Below the pieces are notes generated by a model, which did no database searches, was not told where the DNA came from, and saw nothing but the letters and a program-made list of their open reading frames with translations. Below are positions 8,859 to 17,794 of a DNA stretch of 64,000 bases, in pieces; position 1 is the first letter of the stretch; every line of letters starts with the position of its first letter. A program made the translations under genes and the position numbers. The DNA comes from Paenalicyclobacillus ferrooxydans. Its GTDB lineage: Bacteria > Bacillota > Bacilli > Alicyclobacillales > Alicyclobacillaceae. Location: the NCBI RefSeq assembly GCF_001399675.1, contig NZ_LJCO01000048.1, positions 50,684 through 114,683 of the forward strand. Reading direction: 5' to 3'.

Positions 8859-9983
8859 ATGAACACAGAGCGGATACGAGAGCTATTTTTTGAACTGGTG
8901 CAGATTCCAAGTTTGTCCCGTTCCGAAGGGAAAATGGCAGCTAAGTGCAAATCATTGTTGGAGGCACTAGGTTGTGAAGTCCATGTTGACGAGGCCGGTG
9001 ACAAATTAAAAGGTGAGACAGGCAACCTCATCGCCAGGTTTCCCGGTGATCCAACCCGGCCAACTGTTTTGCTGACGTCACATATGGATACGGTGGTGCC
9101 CGGTGAAGGGATTACCCCACACCTGGATGAAAACGGTGTTGCATGGAGCGATGGTTCGACGGTCCTCGGCGCAGATGACAAGGCAGGAATCACTGCCATC
9201 CTGCTCGCACTGGAAACCCTCGCAACTGAAGGCGCTCCACATTGCCCGGTTGAGGTTGTATTTACAGTCGCTGAAGAACAAGGACTGCAGGGCTCACGGT
9301 GTGTCGATTATGCCAAGCTTACAAGCCGCATTGGCCTGTGCCTCGATTCAGGTGGACAGCCCGGAACTCTCGTGATTGCAGGACCGACGCAGGTGAAATG
9401 GTCTGCTACGTTTCATGGACGAGCAGCGCACGCTGGTGTAGCGCCGGAACGGGGCGTCAGCGCCATCAAAATGGCGGCAACAGCTGTCTCCCGGATGCCG
9501 CATGGACGTCTGAGTCCCAACACAACAGTTAACGTTGGCAGCTTTGTCGGGGAGGGCCCTACAAATGTGGTGCGAGAAACCGTGAGTTTGATCGGAGAAG
9601 CGAGAGGGATTGACGAAGCCGAGCTCTGGCCGGTCATTCAGAAAATGGAGGCGGTATTCAACGAAACAGCTGCCGAATTCGGCGGTACCGCAGAATTTGA
9701 AGCCCAGAAGATGTACAGCGGTTTCTCCTTTGAACCGTCTGACCCTGTGCGTCAGACGGTCGAGCGCGTGATGGCGGGGCTTCAAGTCGAGCCTTTACCC
9801 GTGAAAAGCGGCGGTGGAAGCGATGCCAACATCTTCACACAAAACGGGATCGCCACACTCAATATTGGCATCGGGTACGAAGACATTCACTCGACTTCAG
9901 AACACATTGCCTTAGCAGACATTGCAAAAGCGTCACAAATCGCAGCACGCTTTTGTCAGCAATACAACCACCAAGCAAACTGA
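8859..9983 (+). CDS. M20 family peptidase, PepT-like (YqjE type)
   Basis: A 374-residue zinc aminopeptidase of the tripeptidase-T branch of family M20. Metal-site motifs are SHMDTVVPG (H75, D77), VLGADDKAGI, the Glu-Glu pair in VAEEQGLQGS, and the late histidine in EDIHSTSEH. A dimerisation/lid domain lies between about residues 180 and 290 (HGRAAHAGVAPE). It begins with ATG 8859 after GGAGCGAAG. In Bacillus subtilis the homologue yqjE sits beside the same carboxylase gene, so the neighbourhood is conserved. It probably trims peptides in the cytosol; the exact substrate is not deducible. Confidence 0.88.
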   Translation: MNTERIRELFFELVQIPSLSRSEGKMAAKCKSLLEALGCEVHVDEAGDKLKGETGNLIARFPGDPTRPTVLLTSHMDTVVPGEGITPHLDENGVAWSDGSTVLGADDKAGITAILLALETLATEGAPHCPVEVVFTVAEEQGLQGSRCVDYAKLTSRIGLCLDSGGQPGTLVIAGPTQVKWSATFHGRAAHAGVAPERGVSAIKMAATAVSRMPHGRLSPNTTVNVGSFVGEGPTNVVRETVSLIGEARGIDEAELWPVIQKMEAVFNETAAEFGGTAEFEAQKMYSGFSFEPSDPVRQTVERVMAGLQVEPLPVKSGGGSDANIFTQNGIATLNIGIGYEDIHSTSEHIALADIAKASQIAARFCQQYNHQAN

Positions 9984-10108
9984 AGACAACCATTCGACGG
10001 CCTGTTCCCACCCTGTATCTCAAGGTCACGGCTTGGTGTTTCACAGGATGACCCCGACATCGTCCGCACATACTACTCCCCGACGAAACATGGAGATGGG
10101 GGATACGT

Positions 10109-11524
10109 GTGGAGGCTCAAAAGACCAACAGAACCACAGCAAAGCAGACAGAGAGCCATCACTCGGGCTCTCTGTCTGTGCGTGGACTTGTACTCGTCGG
10201 GATCGGCGGAATCATCGGTGCCGGTTTCTTTTTGGGATGTGGACTACCCATTCGAAGTGCCGGACCTGCTGTTTTGCTGGCATTCTTGCTTGGGGGGGTA
10301 ATTACCGCACAAGTGAGTGGAGCGCTGACGTCGATCGCGGTGAATCACCCTGTTCAAGGCGGCTTTCAGGCCTTTGCCGAGATGTATTTGGGCCGCTTTG
10401 CGGGTTACCTGCAAGGGTGGACCTACTACCTAGCCAGTATTTTGACCATTTCCAGTGAAGCGGTGGCGATGGCTGTCTTCACGAAACTTTGGTTCCCTCA
10501 CGTGCCAACAATCCTTCTCGCTGGCGTGTTTTCATTCCTCATCATTTTGATCAATGCCTTCGGTGTGAAGAGCTTTGAACGCATCGAATCCATCATGAGT
10601 GCCCTGAAGATTGGCGTGTTGGTCGGTTTCATCGTTTACGCATTAATTCTCGTGATTGCCTACTTGACACACGGCACAATCTGGCCCGGTTCCTGGCATC
10701 AGGTGTTCGCACAGCCAGGGTCGAGCCGCGGTTGGTTTCCTAATGGCTTCTCAGGCTTTGCTCAAAGCATGCTTGTTGTGATTTTTGCGTTCGCCGGGAT
10801 TGGTGTTTTTGCGTCTGCGGCGGCGGAGGTTAAAGATCCCAAAGGAATTGACAAAGCTGCAATCTGGACCGTCTTGATGCTCACGGTGCTTTATATTGCC
10901 TCGATTGCGCTCGTGCTGTGGTTTGTATCGTGGAATACCGTCAGTACGTCCCAGAGTCCGTTTGTATATGCGCTGCGAGTCAGTGGGGCCGGACCGTTTG
11001 CTGCTGTTTTAAACGGGATTATCTTGGTTGCTGCGTTCAGCGTCATGACTGGTTCCTTGTTTTCGGCCAATCAGGTCTTGCAATCGCTCGCGCATAGTGG
11101 GGAAGCCCCCAAACGGGTGGCGCGGGAGACAAAACGAGGCACTCCGATGACAGCACTGATTGTAAGCACGGTCGCGATTGCCGCGGCGCTCACGATTTCG
11201 GTGCTGTTGCCAGCCAATGTTTACAGTTTTCTCGTCAGCGCATCCAGTTACTTTAACTTTCTCAACTGGTTCGTCATGTTGCTGGCCTTCCTTGCTTGGA
11301 GGCGCAAAACCACAGAAGACGACCACTTTGTCTCACGGTTGGCCTTTGGGCAACCCGTCTCGACCTATATTACCATGATTCTGTTGGTGGGACTTGGCGG
11401 CTACGGACTGTTGCAACGCGATCAGCGCATGGGCTTTTATGTATCGGTTGTAATTGGGGTTGCACTGGTCATCGCGTACTGGTTCTCCATCCGCAGGCGC
11501 CATGTGTCTCAAGACACCGATTGA
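10109..11524 (+). CDS. APC-family amino acid permease
   Basis: A 471-residue membrane transporter with about 12 hydrophobic segments. The first span carries the family signature GIGGIIGAGFFLGCG. Other typical pieces are AEMYLGRFAGYLQGW and AFAGIGVFASAAAEVKDPKG (the latter near 230-250). The hydrophilic N-terminus is about 25 residues. The start is GTG 10109, after GGAGATGGGGG. It probably imports an amino acid by proton symport; specificity cannot be read from sequence. It stands alone between the peptidase gene and nudF, with 125 bases before it that hold no clear feature. Confidence 0.87.
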   Translation: MEAQKTNRTTAKQTESHHSGSLSVRGLVLVGIGGIIGAGFFLGCGLPIRSAGPAVLLAFLLGGVITAQVSGALTSIAVNHPVQGGFQAFAEMYLGRFAGYLQGWTYYLASILTISSEAVAMAVFTKLWFPHVPTILLAGVFSFLIILINAFGVKSFERIESIMSALKIGVLVGFIVYALILVIAYLTHGTIWPGSWHQVFAQPGSSRGWFPNGFSGFAQSMLVVIFAFAGIGVFASAAAEVKDPKGIDKAAIWTVLMLTVLYIASIALVLWFVSWNTVSTSQSPFVYALRVSGAGPFAAVLNGIILVAAFSVMTGSLFSANQVLQSLAHSGEAPKRVARETKRGTPMTALIVSTVAIAAALTISVLLPANVYSFLVSASSYFNFLNWFVMLLAFLAWRRKTTEDDHFVSRLAFGQPVSTYITMILLVGLGGYGLLQRDQRMGFYVSVVIGVALVIAYWFSIRRRHVSQDTD

Positions 11525-11618
11525 CGAGTCACACGGAAAGCCCGTCCACGAATCGTTTCAACGGACGCTTGATTCAGATTCCGGAGTGCGTCAGGATAGG
11601 AGTGAGGTGAGGGATTCT

Positions 11619-12203
11619 ATGAGTCAAGAGCATTTGCACGAACATCAACAACACGAACATCTGGTCGAAACCAAACTGGCAAGCCGTGAAATATACAAGG
11701 GGCGCGTGGTAAAACTCGAGGAGTGTGACGTGCGTCTCCCGAACAACCGGACGTCCATAAGAGAGGTCGTTCGGCACCCCGGCGCTGTGGCCGTATTGGC
11801 TGAATCTGCAGACGGTGAGCTGCTTCTTGTGCGTCAGTACCGATTTGCGCCCGCAGAGGTCCTGCTCGAGTTACCTGCCGGAAAGCTCGAAGAAGGAGAA
11901 GACTCGAAAGTGTGTGCGTACCGTGAACTCCAAGAAGAGACCGGTTACGACGCAAAAGACATGCAACCCGTCTTTCAGTTCTACACTAGTCCCGGGTTCG
12001 CAGATGAACGCATCGACCTGTTTTACGCAACAGAGTTGACGGCCGGAGACACCCATCTTGACGACGATGAATTCGTCGACGTCGAGGCGTACGGAAGAGA
12101 TGAGCTGGCAGAGAAGCTCCAGAACGGCTCGATCCGGGATGCAAAGACATTGATTGGCGTCATGTGGTGGCTGCAACAATCGGCACCAACAGGCAGAGGT
12201 TAA
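11619..12203 (+). CDS. nudF: ADP-ribose pyrophosphatase (Nudix hydrolase)
   Basis: A 194-residue Nudix hydrolase. The full Nudix box GX5EX7REUXEEXGU is present at residues 88-110 (G88 KLEEG E ... YRELQEETGY). The preceding VVRHPGAVAVLA and VRQYRFA are usual for ADP-sugar pyrophosphatases. The enzyme splits ADP-ribose to AMP and ribose-5-phosphate. A His-rich N-terminus (HEHQQHEH) is unusual. ATG 11619 is supported by GGTGAGGG; in-frame starts further upstream overlap the permease gene. It precedes endonuclease Q by 6 bases. The pair nudF-yqxK lies beside spoIIM in Bacillus as well. Confidence 0.9.
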   Translation: MSQEHLHEHQQHEHLVETKLASREIYKGRVVKLEECDVRLPNNRTSIREVVRHPGAVAVLAESADGELLLVRQYRFAPAEVLLELPAGKLEEGEDSKVCAYRELQEETGYDAKDMQPVFQFYTSPGFADERIDLFYATELTAGDTHLDDDEFVDVEAYGRDELAEKLQNGSIRDAKTLIGVMWWLQQSAPTGRG

Positions 12204-12209
12204 CGGCAC

Positions 12210-13370
12210 ATGGAGAGATTCTTTGCCGACTTTCACATTCACGTCGGGCGGGCCCGAAACAAACCAGTCAAGATGGCCGCTGCTCGCACTCTGACGGTCG
12301 AAGCAGTCCTTCACGAAGCACGTGTCCGCAAAGGTCTAGATGTCATTACTCTGATTGACGGGGTGTGTACCAACGTCCTTTCTGAGCTTGACGATCTCGT
12401 TCGCTCCGATCGGTTGCACCAGCTGCCGGGCGGCGGCTATGCATATGAGAATGGCCTTGTCGTCTTGCTCGGCGGAGAAATTGAAGTCTCCGGACCCGTT
12501 GGTGGAGCAGCTCATTTTGGATGTTGGTTTCCGACGCTGTCAGCTGCAAAGGATTTTCACGATTGGTTAGGCACGGTCGAAAAAAACCCAAGCCTCTCGT
12601 CTCAACGAGCGCGGACCAATGCACACACCCTTCAAGCTGAGACCAAGTCAAGGGGTGGGCTTTTTATCGTCCACCATGCGTTTACTCCACATAAGGGATT
12701 GTACGGAAACTGTGTCTCCAGTCTGGCTGAGATGGTTGACCCGAACAAAGCGGATGCGCTTGAGCTTGGTCTGTCGGCAGATTCCCACATGGCAGACTGT
12801 TTGCCTGAGCTTGCCGACGTTACCTTTCTGTCGAACTCTGATGCCCACTCGCTGCCAAAAATCGCCCGCGAGTACAACGCACTGATGATGGAAGAGGCAT
12901 CTTTCGCAGAAGTGGAATTGGCACTTCACCGTCAGGCGGGGCGAAGAGTGACGGGAAACTACGGGTTGCATCCGAAACTCGGAAAATACCATCGTACGCG
13001 CTGTGCAAAATGCGGCAATCCAGTCGATGAACTGTCGGGCGAGTGCAGTTGCGGCAGCAGCCGGAGGGTTATGGGTGTGTATGATCGCTTGATGGAGATA
13101 AGGCACACAGACTGCCCGCTGCACCCGGCTCATCGTCCGCCCTACACGTATCAAGTGCCACTCGAATTCATACCCGGATTAGGTCCAAAAGCACTCGGCA
13201 AACTGCTGAAGCAGTTCGGCACAGAGATGGCCGTTTTGCATCAGGGTGAATTCGCAGACATCTCTGCTGTGGTCGGGGAGGACTTGGCAAGGGCGATTGA
13301 GCGAGCGCGGACCGGTGACGTCAACTTTGACGAGGGCGGTGGAGGAGTGTACGGCAAGATAGTTCTCTGA
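12210..13370 (+). CDS. Endonuclease Q (PHP domain), YqxK-like
   Basis: A 386-residue protein with a PHP phosphoesterase domain (metal motifs DFHIH at D7/H9/H11, VHHAF near 155 and SDAH at 211-213), a four-cysteine zinc site (C265-x2-C268 ... C279-x-C281) and a C-terminal helix-hairpin-helix region (PGLGPKALGKLLKQFG). This order matches endonuclease Q, which cuts DNA 5' of deaminated bases (uracil, hypoxanthine) in archaea and some Bacillales. It has TGGAGAG-like context only, and translation probably follows nudF closely. A strong terminator follows. Function is assigned from domain order; activity is not shown. Confidence 0.8.
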   Translation: MERFFADFHIHVGRARNKPVKMAAARTLTVEAVLHEARVRKGLDVITLIDGVCTNVLSELDDLVRSDRLHQLPGGGYAYENGLVVLLGGEIEVSGPVGGAAHFGCWFPTLSAAKDFHDWLGTVEKNPSLSSQRARTNAHTLQAETKSRGGLFIVHHAFTPHKGLYGNCVSSLAEMVDPNKADALELGLSADSHMADCLPELADVTFLSNSDAHSLPKIAREYNALMMEEASFAEVELALHRQAGRRVTGNYGLHPKLGKYHRTRCAKCGNPVDELSGECSCGSSRRVMGVYDRLMEIRHTDCPLHPAHRPPYTYQVPLEFIPGLGPKALGKLLKQFGTEMAVLHQGEFADISAVVGEDLARAIERARTGDVNFDEGGGGVYGKIVL

Positions 13371-13420
13371 TTCTAGTAATGCCAGCGGTTCATAGAACCT
13401 GCTGTTTGACGGAAAGCACC

Positions 13421-13448
13421 TGACCGCTTCGCTGAAGCGGTCATTTTC
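13421..13448 (+). terminator. Terminator after endonuclease Q gene
   Basis: A perfect 10-bp stem (TGACCGCTTC / GAAGCGGTCA) with loop GCT is followed by TTTTC. Confidence 0.9.
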
Positions 13449-13472
13449 ACGCAGTTCAATTTCTACTATCGT

Positions 13473-13500
13473 GATAATGTCCAATAGACGCGCATAGAAT
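13473..13500 (+). promoter_or_regulatory. Possible SigE-type promoter for spoIIM
   Basis: GATA near 13473-13476 and CATAGAAT (13493-13500) are separated by about 16 bases; the latter differs from the SigE -10 consensus CATACAAT at one position. Bacillus spoIIM is SigE-dependent, which fits. The -35 part is weak. Confidence 0.35.
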
Positions 13501-13551
13501 CAATCAAAACCTCGATTCTTAACCGACTTCGAGATGAGGTGGAGATTGATC

Positions 13552-14208
13552 ATGGAACTGGTTCAAATTCCGCTCGTACAATCGCTGTTCGACAACATTC
13601 ACAACAGCATACAAACCTGGAAACGCGATGTTCTTCCTACAGGTGTTTTCCTGTTTGCGGTCATGATCTGCGGATTGTTATTTGGGGGCGTGGTCGCCGG
13701 GCAACTGAGTCCATCCACAACCACCTCCTTATCTCAGACAATGAGTCAGTTTGTGATGGCACTTCGAGACAATCAACTTGCCAACCCGAGTATCACCTTC
13801 TGGCAGCGGGCGTTCTCGGAAACAAAGTTGTTTGCTCTGGTCTGGTTAAGCGGTGTCTCTCTTCTTGGATTACCTTTGGTGACCCTGGTTCTGTTTTTTC
13901 GTACCTTCAGCATTGGCTTCAGCGTGGCCTATTCGGTCTTACAGTTTGGTTGGCACGGCTTTCTCGTCGCAACTCTGGTGATATTTTTCCACCAGTTGAT
14001 TGCCCTCTCTTGTCTCTGGTTTGCGGGTGTTACAGCGATTCGTCTGTCCTCGTCGATTGTTCACCGTGCTTTCTCATTTCACGAATTGCCCTCGGTTCTG
14101 ATCCGATACACGGGCATTATGGTGCTTTGCATCCTTGGCGCGTACGTAGGGGCTTTGTATCAAGCCTACGTGGCGCCTCCGATACTAAGAGCAATACTCG
14201 GTCACTAG
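13552..14208 (+). CDS. spoIIM: Stage II sporulation protein M
   Basis: A 218-residue integral membrane protein (Bacillus SpoIIM is about 214) with around five hydrophobic spans. A soluble amphipathic N-terminus (QSLFDNIHNSIQTWKRDVLP) precedes the first span. Family features include LFFRTFSIGFSVAYSV and a C-terminal span near LCILGAYVGALYQAY. SpoIIM acts with SpoIID and SpoIIP in peptidoglycan remodelling that drives engulfment of the forespore. ATG 13552 has GAGGTGGAGA about 9 bases before it. Position next to endoQ/nudF and upstream of xerD matches Bacillus gene order. Confidence 0.92.
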   Translation: MELVQIPLVQSLFDNIHNSIQTWKRDVLPTGVFLFAVMICGLLFGGVVAGQLSPSTTTSLSQTMSQFVMALRDNQLANPSITFWQRAFSETKLFALVWLSGVSLLGLPLVTLVLFFRTFSIGFSVAYSVLQFGWHGFLVATLVIFFHQLIALSCLWFAGVTAIRLSSSIVHRAFSFHELPSVLIRYTGIMVLCILGAYVGALYQAYVAPPILRAILGH

Positions 14209-14287
14209 GTTCTCGCTGTCGCCCCTGTATCACTATTGTCCCAACCAGAGGCGCCAACCGATGCAGCTATCAAAGGAGAAGAAAAAT

Positions 14288-14620
14288 ATGGGAAGACGTT
14301 TTACGGATAGAAACGAGTCTTTTATCTGTGTGCACTGTGGGACTGAGGTTTTGCCCGCGGCAAAGACCTGCCGCAACCACTGTCCAAACTGCCTGCACTC
14401 GGTACATCTGGACGTTTTTCCGGGCGACAGAGCCGCTGACTGCGGCGGGCTGATGGTACCTGTCGAGGTGGTCTATAACCCGCAAAAGGGATATCAAATC
14501 CTCCATCGATGTGATCGATGCGGGCAAGAAACGAGAAACATCGCTGCTCTCGAAGACCCGATCCAAGCGGACTCACTCGAGGCGATCCTTGAACTGATGC
14601 GAGAGTCCGGAAAGAGGTGA
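14288..14620 (+). CDS. RNHCP-domain zinc-ribbon protein
   Basis: A 110-residue Cys-rich protein. It has CVHCGTEV, the namesake CRNHCPNCLHSVHLD and a third pair CDRCGQE, enough for two zinc ribbons. This is the RNHCP domain family, whose function is unknown. ATG 14288 follows AAGGAGAAG. It sits between spoIIM and a small membrane protein gene, replacing the fur-containing segment present at this point in Bacillus. Confidence 0.8.
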   Translation: MGRRFTDRNESFICVHCGTEVLPAAKTCRNHCPNCLHSVHLDVFPGDRAADCGGLMVPVEVVYNPQKGYQILHRCDRCGQETRNIAALEDPIQADSLEAILELMRESGKR

Positions 14621-14626
14621 TGCACA

Positions 14627-14899
14627 GTGATGAAGCAAGCTGACCCGTCATTTCAAGAGTTTCTGCGAATTGTCCGTCGCGTTAGTATGGTCGTGCTGCT
14701 GGCTTGGGTCATTCTGTCAGTGGGAAAACTGGTGAAGTTAGAGCCTTCGCGGGATCCCTTCGCGCCGCCGAATCCGCCATTTCAGGCCGTTGCATCGACG
14801 GGCTGGTCCGCACACAACCCTGCACGATCCAAAATTGAACTGGTTGCGCAGCAACTTGTAAGCGGTGTATGGCAAACCGTTTTGTATGGCGCAAAATGA
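14627..14899 (+). CDS. Small membrane protein in the yqzK position
   Basis: A 90-residue protein with a basic N-terminus, one membrane span (about 20-36, VVLLAWVILSVGKL) and an outward-facing Pro-rich tail. GTG 14627 or ATG 14630 can start it; GAGGTGA lies 6-9 bases before. In Bacillus the gene just before xerD is yqzK (DUF4227), also a small single-span protein, so this may be its counterpart, but sequence similarity is not obvious to me. Confidence 0.6.
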   Translation: MMKQADPSFQEFLRIVRRVSMVVLLAWVILSVGKLVKLEPSRDPFAPPNPPFQAVASTGWSAHNPARSKIELVAQQLVSGVWQTVLYGAK

Positions 14900-15066
14900 G
14901 TGAATTCGTCACCGACTGAGCCAAACTTGCCAAGGTTGTCGAATCCTGATGCAGGAGATTGTCTGCTGATGAAGAAATACGAGAGCAGACGCATAGGCCG
15001 AGCGTGCCAAGACCTACGGCTTGGTATTTTGGGCCGGTGAGTTTTGGAACTGTGAAGGGGACGGTT

Positions 15067-15948
15067 ATGGAGCAACGAATTGAGCCTTTTGTAGAATACC
15101 TTGCTGTAGAGCGAGGACTGTCACTGAACACACTGGACTCTTACCGGAGAGATTTGGAAAGTTTTTTTCGTTATCTAGGTCCTGAAATTCGCGCTGTCGA
15201 TGTCCGGCAGATCCAGGTCATTGGGTACCTCGCCCATCTGCGCAAGTTAGGTCGTGCCAACACCACGGTCTCTCGGAACTTGGCGAGTATTCGGTCTTTT
15301 TATCATTTTCTGGTCCGGGAAGAAATTCTGGAAGTGGATCCGACCGTCAATGTCGAAACACCCAAAGTCGAAAAACGGCTTCCGAAGGTGTTGACCGTCC
15401 ACCAGGTCGAGCAGTTGCTGAATGCACCGGACAACCTGACTCCTGCTGGCGCCAGGGACAAAGCCATGTTGGAATTGCTGTACGCCACTGGCATCCGCGT
15501 CAGCGAACTCGTCTCCATCCAAGTTGATGATCTCAACCTGTCCGCAGGATTCCTCCGCTGTCTCGGAAAAGGCGGGAAAGAGCGGATCATTCCGTTCGGT
15601 GAAATCGCTCAACAGGCATTGTTGTATTACATAAACATGGGACGTCCCAAACTGGCGCGATCGAAGGGTTCTCGAGCCGTGTTTTTAAATCACCTCGGAG
15701 ATCAAATGTCTCGACAGGGATTCTGGAAACTGCTTAAAAAGTACACCCAGTCGGCAGGGATTATGGTAGACATCACACCCCATACCCTGCGTCACTCATT
15801 TGCCACGCACCTGCTTGAACGCGGGGCAGATCTGCGGGCCGTGCAAGAGATGCTTGGACACGCTGATATCTCCACCACACAAATTTATACGCACGTAACG
15901 AGAACGAGACTCAAAGAGGCATACGCCGCTGCTCACCCGCGTGCTTGA
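15067..15948 (+). CDS. xerD: Tyrosine recombinase XerD
   Basis: A 293-residue site-specific recombinase. The core-binding domain covers about 1-90, the catalytic domain 105-293. All active-site residues are present: R144 (ATGIRVSEL), K168 (LGKGGKER), H239 and R242 (PHTLRHSFATH), H265 (MLGHADISTTQIY) and the nucleophile Y274. With XerC it resolves chromosome dimers at dif. ATG 15067 gives the family length. It lies upstream of deoB as in Bacillus (ripX-drm). Confidence 0.94.
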   Translation: MEQRIEPFVEYLAVERGLSLNTLDSYRRDLESFFRYLGPEIRAVDVRQIQVIGYLAHLRKLGRANTTVSRNLASIRSFYHFLVREEILEVDPTVNVETPKVEKRLPKVLTVHQVEQLLNAPDNLTPAGARDKAMLELLYATGIRVSELVSIQVDDLNLSAGFLRCLGKGGKERIIPFGEIAQQALLYYINMGRPKLARSKGSRAVFLNHLGDQMSRQGFWKLLKKYTQSAGIMVDITPHTLRHSFATHLLERGADLRAVQEMLGHADISTTQIYTHVTRTRLKEAYAAAHPRA

Positions 15949-16056
15949 CCTTGTGTGTTGGGTTCGTCGTGTTCCACGGGTCGAAGAAGCAACACTGTGG
16001 CATCCTAAAACCCATTGGTGAGCTCGCAAGTGGTTACGCCGCCATTGGGTTTCCTT

Positions 16057-16088
16057 GTGCATGCTATCCATCGTTCATGCTATCCATC
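16057..16088 (+). repeat. Tandem 16-base duplication before deoB
   Basis: GTGCATGCTATCCATC (16057-16072) is followed directly by GTTCATGCTATCCATC (16073-16088), differing at one base. It ends 15 bases before the deoB start codon, next to the ribosome site. Confidence 0.9.
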
Positions 16089-16102
16089 AAGAGGTGAGTC
16101 AC

Positions 16103-17275
16103 GTGAGCAAACGTCTAATCTGGATTGTTCTCGACAGCGTCGGCATTGGAGCAGCGCCTGATGCGCAGCACTACGGGCACGCTGATGAAGTCAGTCATAC
16201 ACTTTTGCACATTGCCCAAAGTGTCGGGGGATTGAAGGTGCCGAACCTGGCGCGTCTCGGACTGGGGTGTATTGACGAAATTCCAGGAGTTGAATGTGCG
16301 GGCGCAAAGGGAGCATATGGAAAAATGCAAGAACGCTCTTTTGGTAAGGACACCACCAATGGACACTGGGAATTCGTCGGAGTGGTTCTTGATCAACCGA
16401 TGCCCGTCTATCCGGAAGGCTTCCCGGCACACATTATCGAACGGTTTGAAGAGCATGTAGGCAAAAGGGTTCTCGGCAACCGGCCCTCGTCAGGTACCGT
16501 CATTCTCGATGAACTTGGAGAAGAGCATATGAAGACAGGCAGGCCCATCGTCTATACATCAGCCGACAGCGTATTTCAGATTGCGGCTCATGAGGATATC
16601 GTGCCCATTGAAACACTGTACGAGTGGTGCCGTTATGCGAGAGCGATCTTAACCGGCCCTGACGGTGTGGGCCGAGTCATTGCGCGGCCGTTCATCGGAT
16701 CGCCCGGCCACTTCAAGCGCACCGGGAACCGCAAAGACTTCTCACTTACGTTTGGCGAGACCGTTCTGACGAGAATCGCTCATGCCGGCTATCCGGTGGT
16801 TGGGATTGGAAAAATACACGACATTTACGGCGGAGAAGGGATCACGGAAGCCGTCCACACAGAAGGTAATGAGGACGGCATGAATCAGTTGGCGGAGGTC
16901 ATGGACAGAGTCCACGAAGGAGTCATCTACATCAACCTGGTCGATTTTGACGCCCTGTACGGGCACCGCAACGACCCTGTCGGATTTGCCAAGGCTGTCG
17001 AATCATTCGATGCCCGCTTGCCCGAGGTGCTCACGAGGCTGACAAAGGACGATCTCCTTTGCATTACGGCCGATCACGGTTGCGATCCCACAGCACCTGG
17101 GACGGATCACACCCGTGAATGGGTTCCATTGTTATTGTATTCGACTCGTATGTCCGGAGTGGTGAATCTTGGTGAACGAGATACCTTCGCAGACATTGGT
17201 GCAACTGTAGCCGAATACTTCCAGGTCGAAGGTCCCCCAGTCGGAAAAAGCGCCCTCAGTGCGTTACACGTTTAA
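16103..17275 (+). CDS. deoB: Phosphopentomutase
   Basis: A 390-residue alkaline-phosphatase-superfamily enzyme that interconverts ribose/deoxyribose 1- and 5-phosphates in nucleoside salvage. Metal-site motifs are IVLDSVGIGAAPD at the N-terminus, KDTTNGHWE (nucleophile threonine region), FDALYGHRND and ITADHGCDP...DHTREWVPLL near the C-terminus. GTG 16103 is chosen because GAGGTGAG lies 4-5 bases upstream; it gives the usual length (Bacillus 394). The pupG/punA gene that follows deoB in Bacillus is missing here. Confidence 0.95.
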   Translation: MSKRLIWIVLDSVGIGAAPDAQHYGHADEVSHTLLHIAQSVGGLKVPNLARLGLGCIDEIPGVECAGAKGAYGKMQERSFGKDTTNGHWEFVGVVLDQPMPVYPEGFPAHIIERFEEHVGKRVLGNRPSSGTVILDELGEEHMKTGRPIVYTSADSVFQIAAHEDIVPIETLYEWCRYARAILTGPDGVGRVIARPFIGSPGHFKRTGNRKDFSLTFGETVLTRIAHAGYPVVGIGKIHDIYGGEGITEAVHTEGNEDGMNQLAEVMDRVHEGVIYINLVDFDALYGHRNDPVGFAKAVESFDARLPEVLTRLTKDDLLCITADHGCDPTAPGTDHTREWVPLLLYSTRMSGVVNLGERDTFADIGATVAEYFQVEGPPVGKSALSALHV

Positions 17276-17361
17276 CTGGAGATGAGTAGCTGCACCGGTC
17301 GTAAGCACCAGCATGTCTCTGATTTCGGACGGGGACCATACCTCACAGGAGGTGGTCAGTC

Positions 17362-17580
17362 ATGCTGGAAGGCGTACGCTGCGTTGTTGAAGAGTGCATT
17401 TACCACGAACCAGGTCACAAGTGCTCTGCGCAATCCATTGAGGTTCGTTCAAACGGCAATGATATTGTTGGGACCTTCAAAGGTACGATGTGCAGTACGT
17501 TCCGCTACCAGAACGACCCTCAGGTTCACACGGGCAGATATGACGGTAAAGACGTCCGACCGCATCACCCCGAACAATGA
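17362..17580 (+). CDS. DUF1540 small Cys-rich protein
   Basis: A 72-residue protein with VRCVVEECIYHEPGHKCSAQ and a later Cys, the pattern of DUF1540 (small proteins with four metal-binding-like cysteines, common in spore formers). AGGAGGTGG lies 6 bases before ATG 17362, a near-ideal ribosome site. Function is unknown. Confidence 0.78.
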   Translation: MLEGVRCVVEECIYHEPGHKCSAQSIEVRSNGNDIVGTFKGTMCSTFRYQNDPQVHTGRYDGKDVRPHHPEQ

Positions 17581-17668
17581 AAGCCGACCTCGCGTGATGC
17601 GGGGTATGACTCGGCTTACCCGGTAACTGTGCACACAACCGAAAGAGATGTTTTCAACGTTCGTGTCA

Positions 17669-17697
17669 GGCCCAGGGGCCGTATCCCCTGGGCTCTT
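17669..17697 (+). terminator. Terminator between the DUF1540 gene and dacF
   Basis: A 9-bp stem (GCCCAGGGG / CCCCTGGGC) around CCGTAT is followed by a short T-rich TCTTTCG. A second stem-loop without a T run (AAGCCGA / TCGGCTT, 17581-17616) precedes it. Confidence 0.6.
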
Positions 17698-17719
17698 TCG
17701 TATGCTGTGGTCTTTCTTG

Positions 17720-17749
17720 TGATAGAAGCCAAGCTGTCAGCGCAAACTA
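17720..17749 (+). promoter_or_regulatory. Possible forespore (SigF/SigG) promoter for dacF
   Basis: TGATA (17720-17724), 15 bases, then GCGCAAACTA (17740-17749), which fits most of the SigF -10 GGNNANANTR. It lies 45 bases before the dacF start; Bacillus dacF is forespore-expressed. The match is weak in the -35. Confidence 0.35.
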
Positions 17750-17794
17750 CTTCCAATGGAATGTGATTCTGCAGACTGGAAAGGAGTGACGTTT

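Noticed and set aside
9922..10458. Open frame of 178 codons between the peptidase and permease genes
   Set aside because: It overlaps the clear permease gene in another frame, has no ribosome site and is rich in Cys, His and Arg as expected of a shadow frame.
13539..14453. 304-codon frame overlapping spoIIM
   Set aside because: Shadow of spoIIM; composition is Cys/Ser/Arg-rich without any motif.
15006..15036. Hairpin CCAAG/CTTGG followed by TATTTT before xerD
   Set aside because: Only five base pairs with an eight-base loop; too weak for a terminator call.
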